64,000 nucleotides of DNA from an uncultured Bacteroidota bacterium (GTDB taxonomy: Bacteria > Bacteroidota > Bacteroidia > Chitinophagales > Chitinophagaceae), in NCBI GenBank assembly GCA_903835005.1, contig CAILLK010000013.1, forward strand, positions 24,418 to 88,417, in the 5' to 3' direction. The position numbers and the translations under genes were made by a program. Shown here one piece after another: positions 55,206-62,833 of this stretch. The notes under the pieces are model-generated. The model was not told where the DNA came from and ran no database searches. It worked only from the letters and a program-made list of their open reading frames with translations. Positions within the stretch are counted from its first letter, which is position 1. Each line of letters starts with the position of its first letter.

Positions 55206-55829
55206 TCATTCTTTTGACTCAATGACATAGGAGCAAGCAAAATCAGCATTTATTATGTTTTCTACAAATACTATTTGCTGCCGCTCATACAGTTGAATAT
55301 AAATCATCATTTCTGTATTTTCCGTTATATTATCAAAATACAAGATGGGCAAGTCCTCTATAAAATCCACACCGCGCCTGCCATTCCATTTGTAGGTTGC
55401 CTCCTTGGCACACCATGCCGCAGTAATCAATTTATGCTCATCACCAAACAGATTCTGCTCCGTTGCTGATAAAAACTTATGGCTGATCTTGTGAATATTG
55501 GGGTGCCAGGTCTGTATATCTATACCTGCCTCTTTCCGGGGATCAATCACAGCCGCCACCCAGGGCCAGGAATGGGAAATAGAGAAATAATACTCGTTAT
55601 TGGCTATGCGGGGCTTATCATGTTGGTCTTTATCAATGCCAAGAATCGGGAAATCGTGCTGCAGGTGGGTAAGCAGAAACCTGCCTGCCAGGTGCTCTAT
55701 CCGCCTTTTTTCATTTTTGATATCCGGTTCCAGTCCGGTAAGGCCTGCAAAGAATGATTCCGGCTCTTCTATCTTCCAGATAGCGGCCAGGGCATGATCT
55801 CCTATGTTCCATTCTTTGTATAGTGGCAT
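55206..55829 (-). CDS. 4'-phosphopantetheinyl transferase (Sfp type)
   Basis: A 207-aa enzyme that moves phosphopantetheine from CoA to carrier proteins. Motifs: EAGIDIQTW (Mg-binding Asp) and WCAKEATYKWNGRRGVDF (Glu and Lys of the WxxKEA site). Initiation at MPLYKEWNIGDHALA gives the usual start; an upstream frame adds 17 unrelated residues. It is not beside a polyketide or peptide synthetase, so it probably serves fatty-acid or other cell carriers. The 294 bases upstream hold nothing I recognise. Confidence 0.92.
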   Translation of the reverse strand: MPLYKEWNIGDHALAAIWKIEEPESFFAGLTGLEPDIKNEKRRIEHLAGRFLLTHLQHDFPILGIDKDQHDKPRIANNEYYFSISHSWPWVAAVIDPRKEAGIDIQTWHPNIHKISHKFLSATEQNLFGDEHKLITAAWCAKEATYKWNGRRGVDFIEDLPILYFDNITENTEMMIYIQLYERQQIVFVENIINADFACSYVIESKE

Positions 55830-56123
55830 TTTTGGTTGTTTAGCAGATAGGTTTAAGCTGCAATTTCGTGTATTTATCATTATCCTTCTAATCCAGGCAA
55901 CTTATGGGTGGGCCCATCTCTTCATCGTTAAACTCAATGTCTTCGAAACTGCATCCATATATTGTTTTGCTCCTCAACTTTCCGGAATCATCATGCCACA
56001 AATTTTGGGGTCATTTGCCGGAAAATTTTGCTGTAAAGTGAGCCATTATAAGTAATCCTGGCAAATGCTGAACTGAAGCAATGTTGAAAATAAAAGCTGG
56101 TAAAATGAATTTTGAAGCCATCC

Positions 56124-56921
56124 TTATTTATAATTCGGGTTATAGCCATATTTGTATTTATAGTGGGTCAGTAAAAGGAAAAAATCAGTCAGGGAAATGG
56201 CAAGGTCATTTATTTTCACAGTGAACTCAATTTGTCCGTTTACAGCCTCATTGGCCCTTAATCCTATAAGCGGTACTGCGCCACGGCCCCGGGGGCGGAT
56301 ATATTCCCAGTCATATAAATTAGTCCATTCAATCAACCCCTCGGCAACAGATAAACCTTCTGGTGCAAAAATATACTGAGGCCCGGCAGATGGATCTTTC
56401 CGCAATTTGAGTTTATTGCTGAGCATAAATCCGGCAGCATATAAAAACGGCACCAGTAAATAATAGCTTTTATTGGTAACATGGGCCCCGGATAACCATA
56501 TAATATAAAACAGAGGGAAGCCATAAAACAGGAGTCCGCCGAGTATAGGGAAGAGCGGCAAGACAGGGTAAATCTCAGTCTTCAGCTTATTGTCTTTGAG
56601 AAAGTCTTCAGTGGCATATGCAGGCTGGTAAAGATCATCCAGAACTTCATCGGAAGGATTGACATTAATGTTTCTTAAGAGCTCTAAACTATTACATACT
56701 TCATATAACAGCCCGGGGTATTGGGTATTGCGCAGCAAATACCTTACCCATATACGTTTTCCCAGTGCAATCAGTAGAGTAATCAACATGATTGCGAAAT
56801 ACACCATCAGGTAAGTGAAATTCCGGAATGCCAAAAAGTAAAAAAGTAAGGAAATCAGCGTCAGCAAACCTGCGACTATGGTTGCTGAACGGATAATACT
56901 GATGGATGAATTTAATGTCAT
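56124..56921 (-). CDS. hypothetical membrane protein, four TM helices
   Basis: A 265-aa protein with hydrophobic pairs at about 10-55 (IVAGLLTLISLLFYFLAFR and VYFAIMLITLLIALG) and about 125-175 (FPILGGLLFYGFPLFYIIW; YYLLVPFLYAAGFML), then a soluble domain with YDWEYIRPRGRGAVPLIGLRA. The two-pair-plus-tail layout resembles small PH-like membrane proteins. No family recognised. Confidence 0.75.
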   Translation of the reverse strand: MTLNSSISIIRSATIVAGLLTLISLLFYFLAFRNFTYLMVYFAIMLITLLIALGKRIWVRYLLRNTQYPGLLYEVCNSLELLRNINVNPSDEVLDDLYQPAYATEDFLKDNKLKTEIYPVLPLFPILGGLLFYGFPLFYIIWLSGAHVTNKSYYLLVPFLYAAGFMLSNKLKLRKDPSAGPQYIFAPEGLSVAEGLIEWTNLYDWEYIRPRGRGAVPLIGLRANEAVNGQIEFTVKINDLAISLTDFFLLLTHYKYKYGYNPNYK

Positions 56922-56970
56922 TCAGGCGGGACTTTTGAGATGGAAATCTTTAAAAATAATAATTATTCAA

Positions 56971-57693
56971 TCACGGTGTTGCACTTCCGTAAAGTAACGG
57001 GTATTTCAGAAAAATCCCCTTATCATATATGGTCCACAGACAGCATTTCCGGCCACTTGTTTTTAGTGCGTTATTGGCCCAGGTGTTGCAGGTTCGGAAT
57101 AAATTATAACTGCCGTTGGCTTCATAGAATGCATCGGTTTCGCTGTAATTGGCGTTGGTCTTGATGTAGATAAAATGGCCGTTTTCGTCTTTGCGGAAAC
57201 TGGCAGTTATATAGTTAATGAGCAACTGATACTGATCTCTGCTGATAATGATTTTGCGGCAGCGTTCATTTTCCTGAAGTGAGTTATAAAAGGTAGCGTG
57301 TATTGCTGTAGTGCTTAGCCCGAATGCGGCATTGAATGCTACTGAAAACTTAAGGTCGGACCATTGAGGGGTATTCAGGTAAAAACCTTTATCTCCCCAG
57401 CCCAGGGCAAGGTATTGGGAGGACGTGTCTTTATTGGTTGTGTTGCTGAATTTTACTTCCCGGCTCCAGTCCATCTGGCAGGTATGTACTGGTACTATAA
57501 TATCGGTATGCACACCGTTGGTTTTGATAAATAAGGTAACTTCCTGACTGCCTGCGGGGGCATTATTAATGGTTATGCGGGAGCAGACAAATGCGGTAAG
57601 GAAATACAGGCACACAAATGCAACAATTCCGAGCACAGTGTAACCGGTAATTTTCAGGATTTTTTTTATGATTCTGATCATTGAGTATGCCAA
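56971..57693 (-). CDS. TIGR02117/DUF2459 family protein
   Basis: A 240-aa protein with one N-terminal TM helix (YTVLGIVAFVCLYFLTAF) and the family segments KTNGVHTDIIVPVHT, ALGWGDKGFYLNTPQW, TCNTWANNALKTSGRKC. Members of this family are exported or membrane-anchored and of unknown activity; the fold has a conserved Cys and His, suggesting a hydrolase. Neighbour genes give no clue. Confidence 0.9.
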   Translation of the reverse strand: MAYSMIRIIKKILKITGYTVLGIVAFVCLYFLTAFVCSRITINNAPAGSQEVTLFIKTNGVHTDIIVPVHTCQMDWSREVKFSNTTNKDTSSQYLALGWGDKGFYLNTPQWSDLKFSVAFNAAFGLSTTAIHATFYNSLQENERCRKIIISRDQYQLLINYITASFRKDENGHFIYIKTNANYSETDAFYEANGSYNLFRTCNTWANNALKTSGRKCCLWTIYDKGIFLKYPLLYGSATP

Positions 57694-57770
57694 TTCGACA
57701 ATAACCGAAAATACAATTTTGCTGTAAAATACCCCATATGCAATAGGGCCACTGTATTTAAATAGAGTCT

Positions 57771-58337
57771 TTAAAACCGATACCCAACTCCAATAAGCGC
57801 AGACAAACTGCGGAACTTAATAGTATAATTATCGCCAAGGGCAGAACCTTTTGAAGTAGAAGCATTGTAATCCACCTCCTGTTTATAGACAAAATGTTTA
57901 TTCAGGTTATATTCAAGACCAATATGTGCTCCGTAAGAAAATGCGGAGTTGAGTCTGTAAGTTTGGTATGGATTATATTCTGGGCCAGGAAAATAAGCGC
58001 TGGTGGTATAAAATCCAACAGGCTGAAAAAAGGTTTTGGAATAAGGGAATAACTTACCTGCAATAACACCAAAGTACAGGTATTTGAGATGAACATCTCC
58101 AGTTATGCCCATTGCATTATTCGGCAATTTCCACAAATTAAGGTCGTGGTAAAGACCGATGGACAGATGCTTTGTAAAATGGTAATTGGCAGAAAGATGA
58201 TTGGCATAGCCTGCCGGAGTTTCGACATGCCATGCAGCAAGCATACTTGAGCTGTAACCACCCATTTCGGTAATATCAAATTTCTGCCCGAAAGACAGCA
58301 GTGGAGATAACAGGATAACGAAGATTAGTTTTTTCAT
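57771..58337 (-). CDS. outer-membrane beta-barrel protein, 188 aa
   Basis: Signal peptide MKKLIFVILLSPLLSFGQK, then a small barrel with alternating aromatic strands (HLSANYHFTKHLSIGLYHDLN, FSYGAHIGLEYNLNKHFVY) and a C-terminal strand SLSALIGVGYRF ending in Phe. The 259 bases downstream contain nothing assignable. Function unknown. Confidence 0.8.
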   Translation of the reverse strand: MKKLIFVILLSPLLSFGQKFDITEMGGYSSSMLAAWHVETPAGYANHLSANYHFTKHLSIGLYHDLNLWKLPNNAMGITGDVHLKYLYFGVIAGKLFPYSKTFFQPVGFYTTSAYFPGPEYNPYQTYRLNSAFSYGAHIGLEYNLNKHFVYKQEVDYNASTSKGSALGDNYTIKFRSLSALIGVGYRF

Positions 58338-58596
58338 ACGGTAAATTGATTATTAAAGTTAGTCAATCTGTTTTGAATATAAAAATGCAAAATGGAATGT
58401 TTTATTTTAGGTGCTGATAAAATGAATCAGGATTATCAACTGAGGGTATGTTTTCAAATAAGGGGTCGGGATCACCCCGATTGTGTTTAGATATAGCTTT
58501 TGCGGTGACCAAAGGCATTATAAACAGCCTATAAAGAATACTTTCTGCATATTTCCTGATGAGAAACATTAGATGAATAAGTACTAATTCTTACCC

Positions 58597-59340
58597 TCAC
58601 TTGCTGCCGCCATTCCATATCTTCCATGAGGCCTCCGCCTGCAAAACCAGCATTTCGTATCCGTTTTTTGTTGCAGCACCTCTGGCTTTACCTTGTAATA
58701 AAAATTTCGTTTCGGCAGGATTATAGACCAGGTCGAAAAGTAAATGCTGCTCCGTAATTCCTGTAAAAGTTATTGGTGCAGCAGCGTCAGTAACTGGGTA
58801 TTGGCCCAGTGGTGTAGTATTAATGATAAGTTTGTGTTCCGCAATCATTCCAGGTGTCAGTTCTTGGTATGATAGTTGCCCGGATTGTATGCTGCGCGAT
58901 ACTTTGATAAAAGGGATACCCAGTTTTTTCAGTACCCATGCTGCCGCTTTTGAGGAGCCACCGGTACCCAGTATTAATGCCTTGGTATCCTGCGCCTGCA
59001 GCAAAGGAACAAGGCTCTGTTCAAAACCAATTACATCGGTATTGTAACCTTTCTTCAGCCCGTTTTTAAAGTCAATACAATTTACCGCGCCAATAATTTT
59101 AGCCGCAGAATCCAGCTCATCTAGCAGCGGAATGATTGTTTCTTTGTAGGGAATGGTAACACTAAGCCCTTTAATACCCGGATGTGACGTGAGCAAGGCG
59201 GAAAATTCTTCAATCGAACTGATTGCAAAAGGTGAATAAACCGCATCAATGCCTTCAGCAGCGAATTTCTTGTTGAAATAGTCCGGTGAAAAAGAATGCG
59301 TGAGCGGGAAACCGATTATTCCGTATTGATCTGTCATCAT
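58597..59340 (-). CDS. aroE: shikimate dehydrogenase
   Basis: A 247-aa NADPH-dependent enzyme that reduces 3-dehydroshikimate in aromatic amino-acid synthesis. Substrate residues: GFPLTHSFSPDYF (Ser pair), VTIPYKETI (catalytic Lys), NCIDFKNGLKKGYNTDVIGF (Asp). Cofactor loop: LILGTGGSSKAAAWVLKKLG. It lies 64 bases after the ComA-like gene on the same strand; the terminator in between contains a TAACTTTG box on its minus strand that might give aroE its own start. Confidence 0.95.
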   Translation of the reverse strand: MMTDQYGIIGFPLTHSFSPDYFNKKFAAEGIDAVYSPFAISSIEEFSALLTSHPGIKGLSVTIPYKETIIPLLDELDSAAKIIGAVNCIDFKNGLKKGYNTDVIGFEQSLVPLLQAQDTKALILGTGGSSKAAAWVLKKLGIPFIKVSRSIQSGQLSYQELTPGMIAEHKLIINTTPLGQYPVTDAAAPITFTGITEQHLLFDLVYNPAETKFLLQGKARGAATKNGYEMLVLQAEASWKIWNGGSK

Positions 59341-59351
59341 TGCTGTTTAAT

Positions 59352-59379
59352 AAAAAAAGCGCCCAACAAAGTTAGGCGC
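59352..59379 (-). terminator. terminator after the ComA-like gene
   Basis: GCGCC/GGCGC with inner AAC/GTT pairs form a hairpin; the minus strand continues with T7. It separates the ComA-like gene from aroE and also carries TAACTTTG on the minus strand. Confidence 0.65.
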
Positions 59380-59404
59380 CTGGGAATTTTTATGTTCATT
59401 TATT

Positions 59405-60193
59405 TCAGCCCTTATTGGCTCTCATTTTATCGTCGGTATCCAGAAACAACTGGAAGGTATCGCCACGCAGCCCAACCCGGGTAGATTCCAGTGGTATCAC
59501 TTCTGCAGGCGCCAGGTTGCCCAGGTTCACATTGGCACCCAGCAGCTCCAGGAAGTAAACCTGTTGCGCTTTTTGCGGCGCCTCCCACATAATCTTCTCA
59601 TAAGGTATCTGCGTGAGTATCTCCTGCACCAGGCCTTCGCGCACCTCGCCCGATGTGCGGTAAATGCCCACATTGCCGGCTTCCCTTGCTTCGGCTATTA
59701 CATAAGTGCTGCCAGCTTCCAGTTCTGCCCTCATCAGCTCTATCCATTTATAAGGCGGCATAATATGTGTAGCGTCTTTCGAACCTACTTCCGACAGAAC
59801 GGTAAAATGCTTTGCCAGCTTTTCAATGTAACCCAGTTTCTCGATATGCGGAATGGTAATAGATCCGTCGGACACTTCGACGTGCATGATTCCGTAATCC
59901 TTAAGCACATTTACATAGTCATCAAACTGATTACGCACCAGGAAAGCTTCAAACAGTGTGCCGCCAAAATATACAGGTATTCCGTGTGCCTGGTAGATAG
60001 CTATTTTCTCCCGCAGATGGCTGGTTACAAAGCTGGTGCCAAAGCCCAGTTTTACAATATCCGTATATGGTTCAGCTACCGAAAGGAAATCCCTGGTGCC
60101 GTCCAGGCCCATCCCTTTATCCATCACCATGGTCATACCGTATGATCTGGGTTTGGATGTGCGGTGGGGAATGTTTTTAAGATTAAAATTCAT
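59405..60193 (-). CDS. phosphosulfolactate synthase (ComA) family protein
   Basis: A 262-aa TIM-barrel protein of the ComA family, which joins sulfite and phosphoenolpyruvate in archaeal coenzyme M synthesis. Family segments: KPRSYGMTMVMDKGMGL at the start, DIVKLGFGTSFVT, HVEVSDGSITIP, LSEVGSKD and YVIAEAREAGNVGIY. The ATG for MNFNLKNIPHRT is used rather than a TTG two codons earlier. Bacteria lack coenzyme M in most cases; in Bacteroidota a sulfonate or sulfonolipid role is plausible. Confidence 0.92.
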   Translation of the reverse strand: MNFNLKNIPHRTSKPRSYGMTMVMDKGMGLDGTRDFLSVAEPYTDIVKLGFGTSFVTSHLREKIAIYQAHGIPVYFGGTLFEAFLVRNQFDDYVNVLKDYGIMHVEVSDGSITIPHIEKLGYIEKLAKHFTVLSEVGSKDATHIMPPYKWIELMRAELEAGSTYVIAEAREAGNVGIYRTSGEVREGLVQEILTQIPYEKIMWEAPQKAQQVYFLELLGANVNLGNLAPAEVIPLESTRVGLRGDTFQLFLDTDDKMRANKG

Positions 60194-60323
60194 GTGCAAT
60201 CAGTTTCTAAGACGGCGCAAAGATAAGGAACGCTGACAATCATTCTAAGTCATTCCCACTTTTAACAGGAATAAGGCAAAAATGCGTTTTTCCGTTTGTA
60301 TATTGCAGCCTTAATTCTGATAT

Positions 60324-60614
60324 ATGAGACTTAATGTGCCTATGGTTGGTTTTGTAATCGGGCTGCTGCTGCCCGTTATTGGCATGTTTGTAATGTATCT
60401 TATTTGGGGCAATCATGCCGGTGTAGGGGAGTTTGTTCATACTCTTATCAGCCAGAAGAGCATGGCAGGCAAAGTAGTTTTGCTGGGCATGCTGGCTAAT
60501 CTTATACCATTTGTTTATTTCAACCTTAAACGCCTCGATTATGCCTTACGCGGGGTGTTTATAGCCACTATGCTTTGGGCTATGTTCGATGTTCTGGTAA
60601 GGTATGTCTGGTAA
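60324..60614 (+). CDS. hypothetical small membrane protein, 96 aa
   Basis: Three hydrophobic helices (FVIGLLLPVIGMFVMYLIWG, VVLLGMLANLIPFVYF, GVFIATMLWAMFDVLVRYVW) with a Lys-Arg turn (NLKRLDYALRG). It ends 4 bases before the preferred lpxB start, so the two are probably co-transcribed. Conserved small membrane partners of lpxB occur in Bacteroidota, but I know no function. Confidence 0.8.
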   Translation: MRLNVPMVGFVIGLLLPVIGMFVMYLIWGNHAGVGEFVHTLISQKSMAGKVVLLGMLANLIPFVYFNLKRLDYALRGVFIATMLWAMFDVLVRYVW

Positions 60615-60618
60615 AATT

Positions 60619-61719
60619 ATGCGGTACTATATCATAGCAGGCGAAGCCAGCGGGGACCTTCATGGCAGCAATCTGATCAGGGCATTGCATGAGCAGGACA
60701 GTTATGCCGAAATCCACTGCTGGGGCGGCGACCGGATGCAGGCAGCCGGTGCAACTCTGGTAAAACATTACCGCGAACTTGCTTTCATGGGCTTTGTAGA
60801 AGTGCTCATTCATCTTAAAACCATTCTCAGTAATATTGATTTCTGCAAAAAAGATATAACCCTCTTTAAACCCGATGTGCTGGTACTTATAGATTACCCA
60901 GGCTTCAATATGCGCATAGCTGAGTGGGCAAAAAAGGCAGGTATAAAAGTTGTTTACTATATCTCTCCGCAGATATGGGCATGGAAGGAAAACAGGGTGC
61001 ATAAAATAAAGCGCGATGTAGATAAAATGCTGGTGATACTACCCTTTGAGGTAGACTTTTATAAGAAGTGGGATTTTGATGTTACCTATGTGGGGCATCC
61101 GCTGGTAGAGGTAGTGAGGCAGGAAAAAGAAAATGTGCCTGTAATACCGATCTCCGGCAAACCAATTATTGCGCTGCTGCCCGGAAGCCGCGCCCAGGAA
61201 ATAAAGGTGAAACTGCCCATAATGCTGCAAATGGTAAAGCGCTTCCCGCAGTATTGTTTTGTGGTGGCGCAGGCATCGGCATTGCCCGATAGCCTGTACA
61301 AAGAGATCATTTGCGATTCAGATGTGCTGCTTGTAAAAGACCAGGCCTACAACCTGCTGAAGCAAGCCAGGGCAGGCCTTATAACCAGCGGCACTGCTAC
61401 CCTCGAAACTGCCCTGTTCGGCCTGCCCCAGGTGGTTTGCTACAAGGGAAACGCTCTTTCCTTCTGGCTGGCTACCAAACTGGTAAAGGTGAAATATATA
61501 TCGCTGGTAAACCTGATCATGGATAAGCCTGTAGTTACCGAACTGATACAGGATCAGCTGAATGAAAACAACCTGAAAGAGGCCCTGAGCCGATTGCTGC
61601 AAGATGCGGAATATAAAGCGGAACTGGCGCGCGACTATGATACCCTGTGGCACAAACTGGGCGACAAGCCTGCATCGCAAAATGCTGCCCGTGAAATAAT
61701 AGCGTTAATGACGGAATAA
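60619..61719 (+). CDS. lpxB: lipid-A-disaccharide synthase
   Basis: A 366-aa glycosyltransferase that joins UDP-diacylglucosamine and lipid X in lipid A synthesis. Motifs: YYIIAGEASGDLHGSNLI at the start, YYISPQIWAWKENRVHKIK, TYVGHPLVE, LLPGSRAQEIK and TSGTATLETALFGLPQVVCYK. The ATG at 60619 gives the usual N-terminus; an ATG five codons earlier overlaps the preceding gene. The 3' end overlaps a small minus-strand gene by 15 bases. Confidence 0.96.
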   Translation: MRYYIIAGEASGDLHGSNLIRALHEQDSYAEIHCWGGDRMQAAGATLVKHYRELAFMGFVEVLIHLKTILSNIDFCKKDITLFKPDVLVLIDYPGFNMRIAEWAKKAGIKVVYYISPQIWAWKENRVHKIKRDVDKMLVILPFEVDFYKKWDFDVTYVGHPLVEVVRQEKENVPVIPISGKPIIALLPGSRAQEIKVKLPIMLQMVKRFPQYCFVVAQASALPDSLYKEIICDSDVLLVKDQAYNLLKQARAGLITSGTATLETALFGLPQVVCYKGNALSFWLATKLVKVKYISLVNLIMDKPVVTELIQDQLNENNLKEALSRLLQDAEYKAELARDYDTLWHKLGDKPASQNAAREIIALMTE

Positions 61720-61875
61720 ACGGGATATCATTACAATTATAGCAATGAGGAACATAAACAACGAAATGCGGTTCATGCCATGCATCATTTTTATGTTTAT
61801 ATTCCGTGGGTCATTGGGGTCACGCTTACGGATATAAAGGTAAGTGAGCACCTGATTCCATATACCTGATTTCAT
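61705..61875 (-). CDS. DUF6728-like small membrane protein, 56 aa
   Basis: Reads MKSGIWNQVLTYLYIRKRDP, then NDPRNINIKMMHGMNRISLF and a hydrophobic helix to MISRLFRH. The pattern WNQV..YLYI.KRDP..PRNIN...MHG.N.IS..MF is that of small Bacteroidota DUF6728 proteins beside lpxB. It overlaps the lpxB end on the opposite strand. Function unknown. Confidence 0.8.
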   Translation of the reverse strand: MKSGIWNQVLTYLYIRKRDPNDPRNINIKMMHGMNRISLFMFLIAIIVMISRLFRH

Positions 61876-61921
61876 TTTTGATTTTATTTGAAATAAAGTT
61901 ACAGAAAATTATCGGAATAGT

Positions 61922-61929
61922 TATATTTG
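61922..61929 (+). promoter_or_regulatory. -7-type box upstream of the tRNA pair
   Basis: TATATTTG fits TAnnTTTG and lies 10 bases before the tRNA-like fragment. No clear -33 TTTG is at the right distance. Confidence 0.45.
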
Positions 61930-61939
61930 CAGCCCGATT

Positions 61940-61990
61940 GGGGAATTAGCTCATCTGGATAGAGCGTCCCGACATATCGGAAAGGTAATC
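61940..61990 (+). pseudogene. tRNA-like fragment (5' half of a tRNA)
   Basis: The first 27 bases match the intact tRNA-Ala downstream at 25 positions, including the D-arm GCTC ... GAGC. After that CCGA-CATA-TCGG replaces a normal 7-base anticodon loop and no T-arm, 3' acceptor or CCA follows; the sequence runs into AATCAGGTGATTTTTTT. It is a truncated or degenerate tRNA copy. Confidence 0.75.
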
Positions 61991-62016
61991 AGGTGATTTT
62001 TTTGTTCTTTTTCTCT

Positions 62017-62093
<77 letters not shown>

Positions 62094-62098
62094 GCTTT

Positions 62099-62123
62099 AA
62101 ATCGCCCTTTCGGGCGATTTTTT
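62099..62123 (+). terminator. terminator after tRNA-Ala
   Basis: AAATCGCCC and GGGCGATTT form a 9-bp stem with a 4-base loop, followed by more T. It starts 6 bases after the tRNA. Confidence 0.88.
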
Positions 62124-62134
62124 AGTTTTATGCT

Positions 62135-62330
62135 ATGCCTTACTCTGTGTATATAATCTACCCTGCTACTCTCGATTAGTATTACATCGGGTATACCGAA
62201 AATATACTTGTAAGACTAGAACATCATAATTCTGGCTTCTCTGATTTTACTGCCAAAGCCAATGATTGGTAATTAAAATATTCAGAGCCATTTTAAAGAA
62301 AAAAAGAAGCCATTAAAAACTCTATTACAA
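62135..62330 (+). pseudogene. GIY-YIG nuclease pseudogene
   Basis: Reading from the ATG gives MPYSVYIIYPATLD, stop, YYIGYTENILVRLEHHNSG, FSDFTAKANDW, stop, LKYSEPF, stop, then RKKEAIK. This is the standard small GIY-YIG protein (VYII ... YYIGYT ... R...H) of about 85 aa with three in-frame stop codons and a decayed end. Intact copies are common next to tRNA and rRNA genes in Bacteroidota. A 9-bp hairpin (GCAAAGTGG/CCACTTTGC) follows at 62338-62360. Confidence 0.8.
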
Positions 62331-62414
62331 CGAATAAGCAAAGTGGTTTAGCCACTTTGCCAAATTCCTTTACTATATCTTATCTAAGAGCAATAGAAAA
62401 TGTTTTAAAAAAAA

Positions 62415-62462
62415 TTTGGTAAACTAAAAATATAGTTCTACATTTGAACTATAATTATAGTT
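62415..62462 (+). promoter_or_regulatory. promoter with two BlaI-type operators
   Basis: TTTG (62415-62418) and TACATTTG (62439-62446) are 20 bases apart, a full consensus promoter. Operator 1, AACTAAAAATATAGTT (62422-62437), lies in the spacer. Operator 2, AACTATAATTATAGTT (62447-62462), is a perfect palindrome covering the probable start of transcription, 4 bases before the ATG. Their centres are 25 bases apart. A repressor bound there would block RNA polymerase. Confidence 0.75.
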
Positions 62463-62466
62463 TAAA

Positions 62467-62823
62467 ATGAAACCACTTACACGGGCAGAAGAACAAGTAA
62501 TGAAAGTATTATGGCAACTGGACAGTGGCCTGTTAATGGAAATAGTGGAATCTATGCCACAACCACAGCCACACAAAAACACGGTTGCTACTATATTGAA
62601 AACGCTGATTGATAAAAAGTTTGTTCGCTTCGAACTTGTTGGCAGATATCACCGATACCATCCTGCGGTTTCTAAGTACGACTATTCAAAAATGTCTCTT
62701 GTCAATGTTGCTAAAGGGTATTTTGAAGGTTCATTCAGTAATGTTGTTTCGTTTCTGGTTGACGAAAAAAAGCTTTCAGTTGAGGATCTGGAATTATTAC
62801 TAAAACAGTTGAAGAAAAAATAA
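62467..62823 (+). CDS. BlaI/MecI-family repressor
   Basis: A 118-aa winged-helix repressor: MKPLTRAEEQVMKVLWQL at the start, then VATILKTLIDKKFVRFELVGRYHRYHPAVSK (wing) and a C-terminal dimerisation helix SVEDLELLLKQLKKK. In BlaI/MecI systems the repressor is cleaved when the partner sensor protease (next gene, 10 bases downstream) is activated by a cell-wall signal. Two palindromes upstream are the expected autoregulatory sites. No beta-lactamase gene is visible. Confidence 0.94.
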   Translation: MKPLTRAEEQVMKVLWQLDSGLLMEIVESMPQPQPHKNTVATILKTLIDKKFVRFELVGRYHRYHPAVSKYDYSKMSLVNVAKGYFEGSFSNVVSFLVDEKKLSVEDLELLLKQLKKK

Positions 62824-62833
62824 AAACAATTGT

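Noticed and set aside
61940..61990. reading the first tRNA-like sequence as a functional second tRNA
   Set aside because: It has no 7-base anticodon loop, T-arm, matching acceptor strand or CCA.
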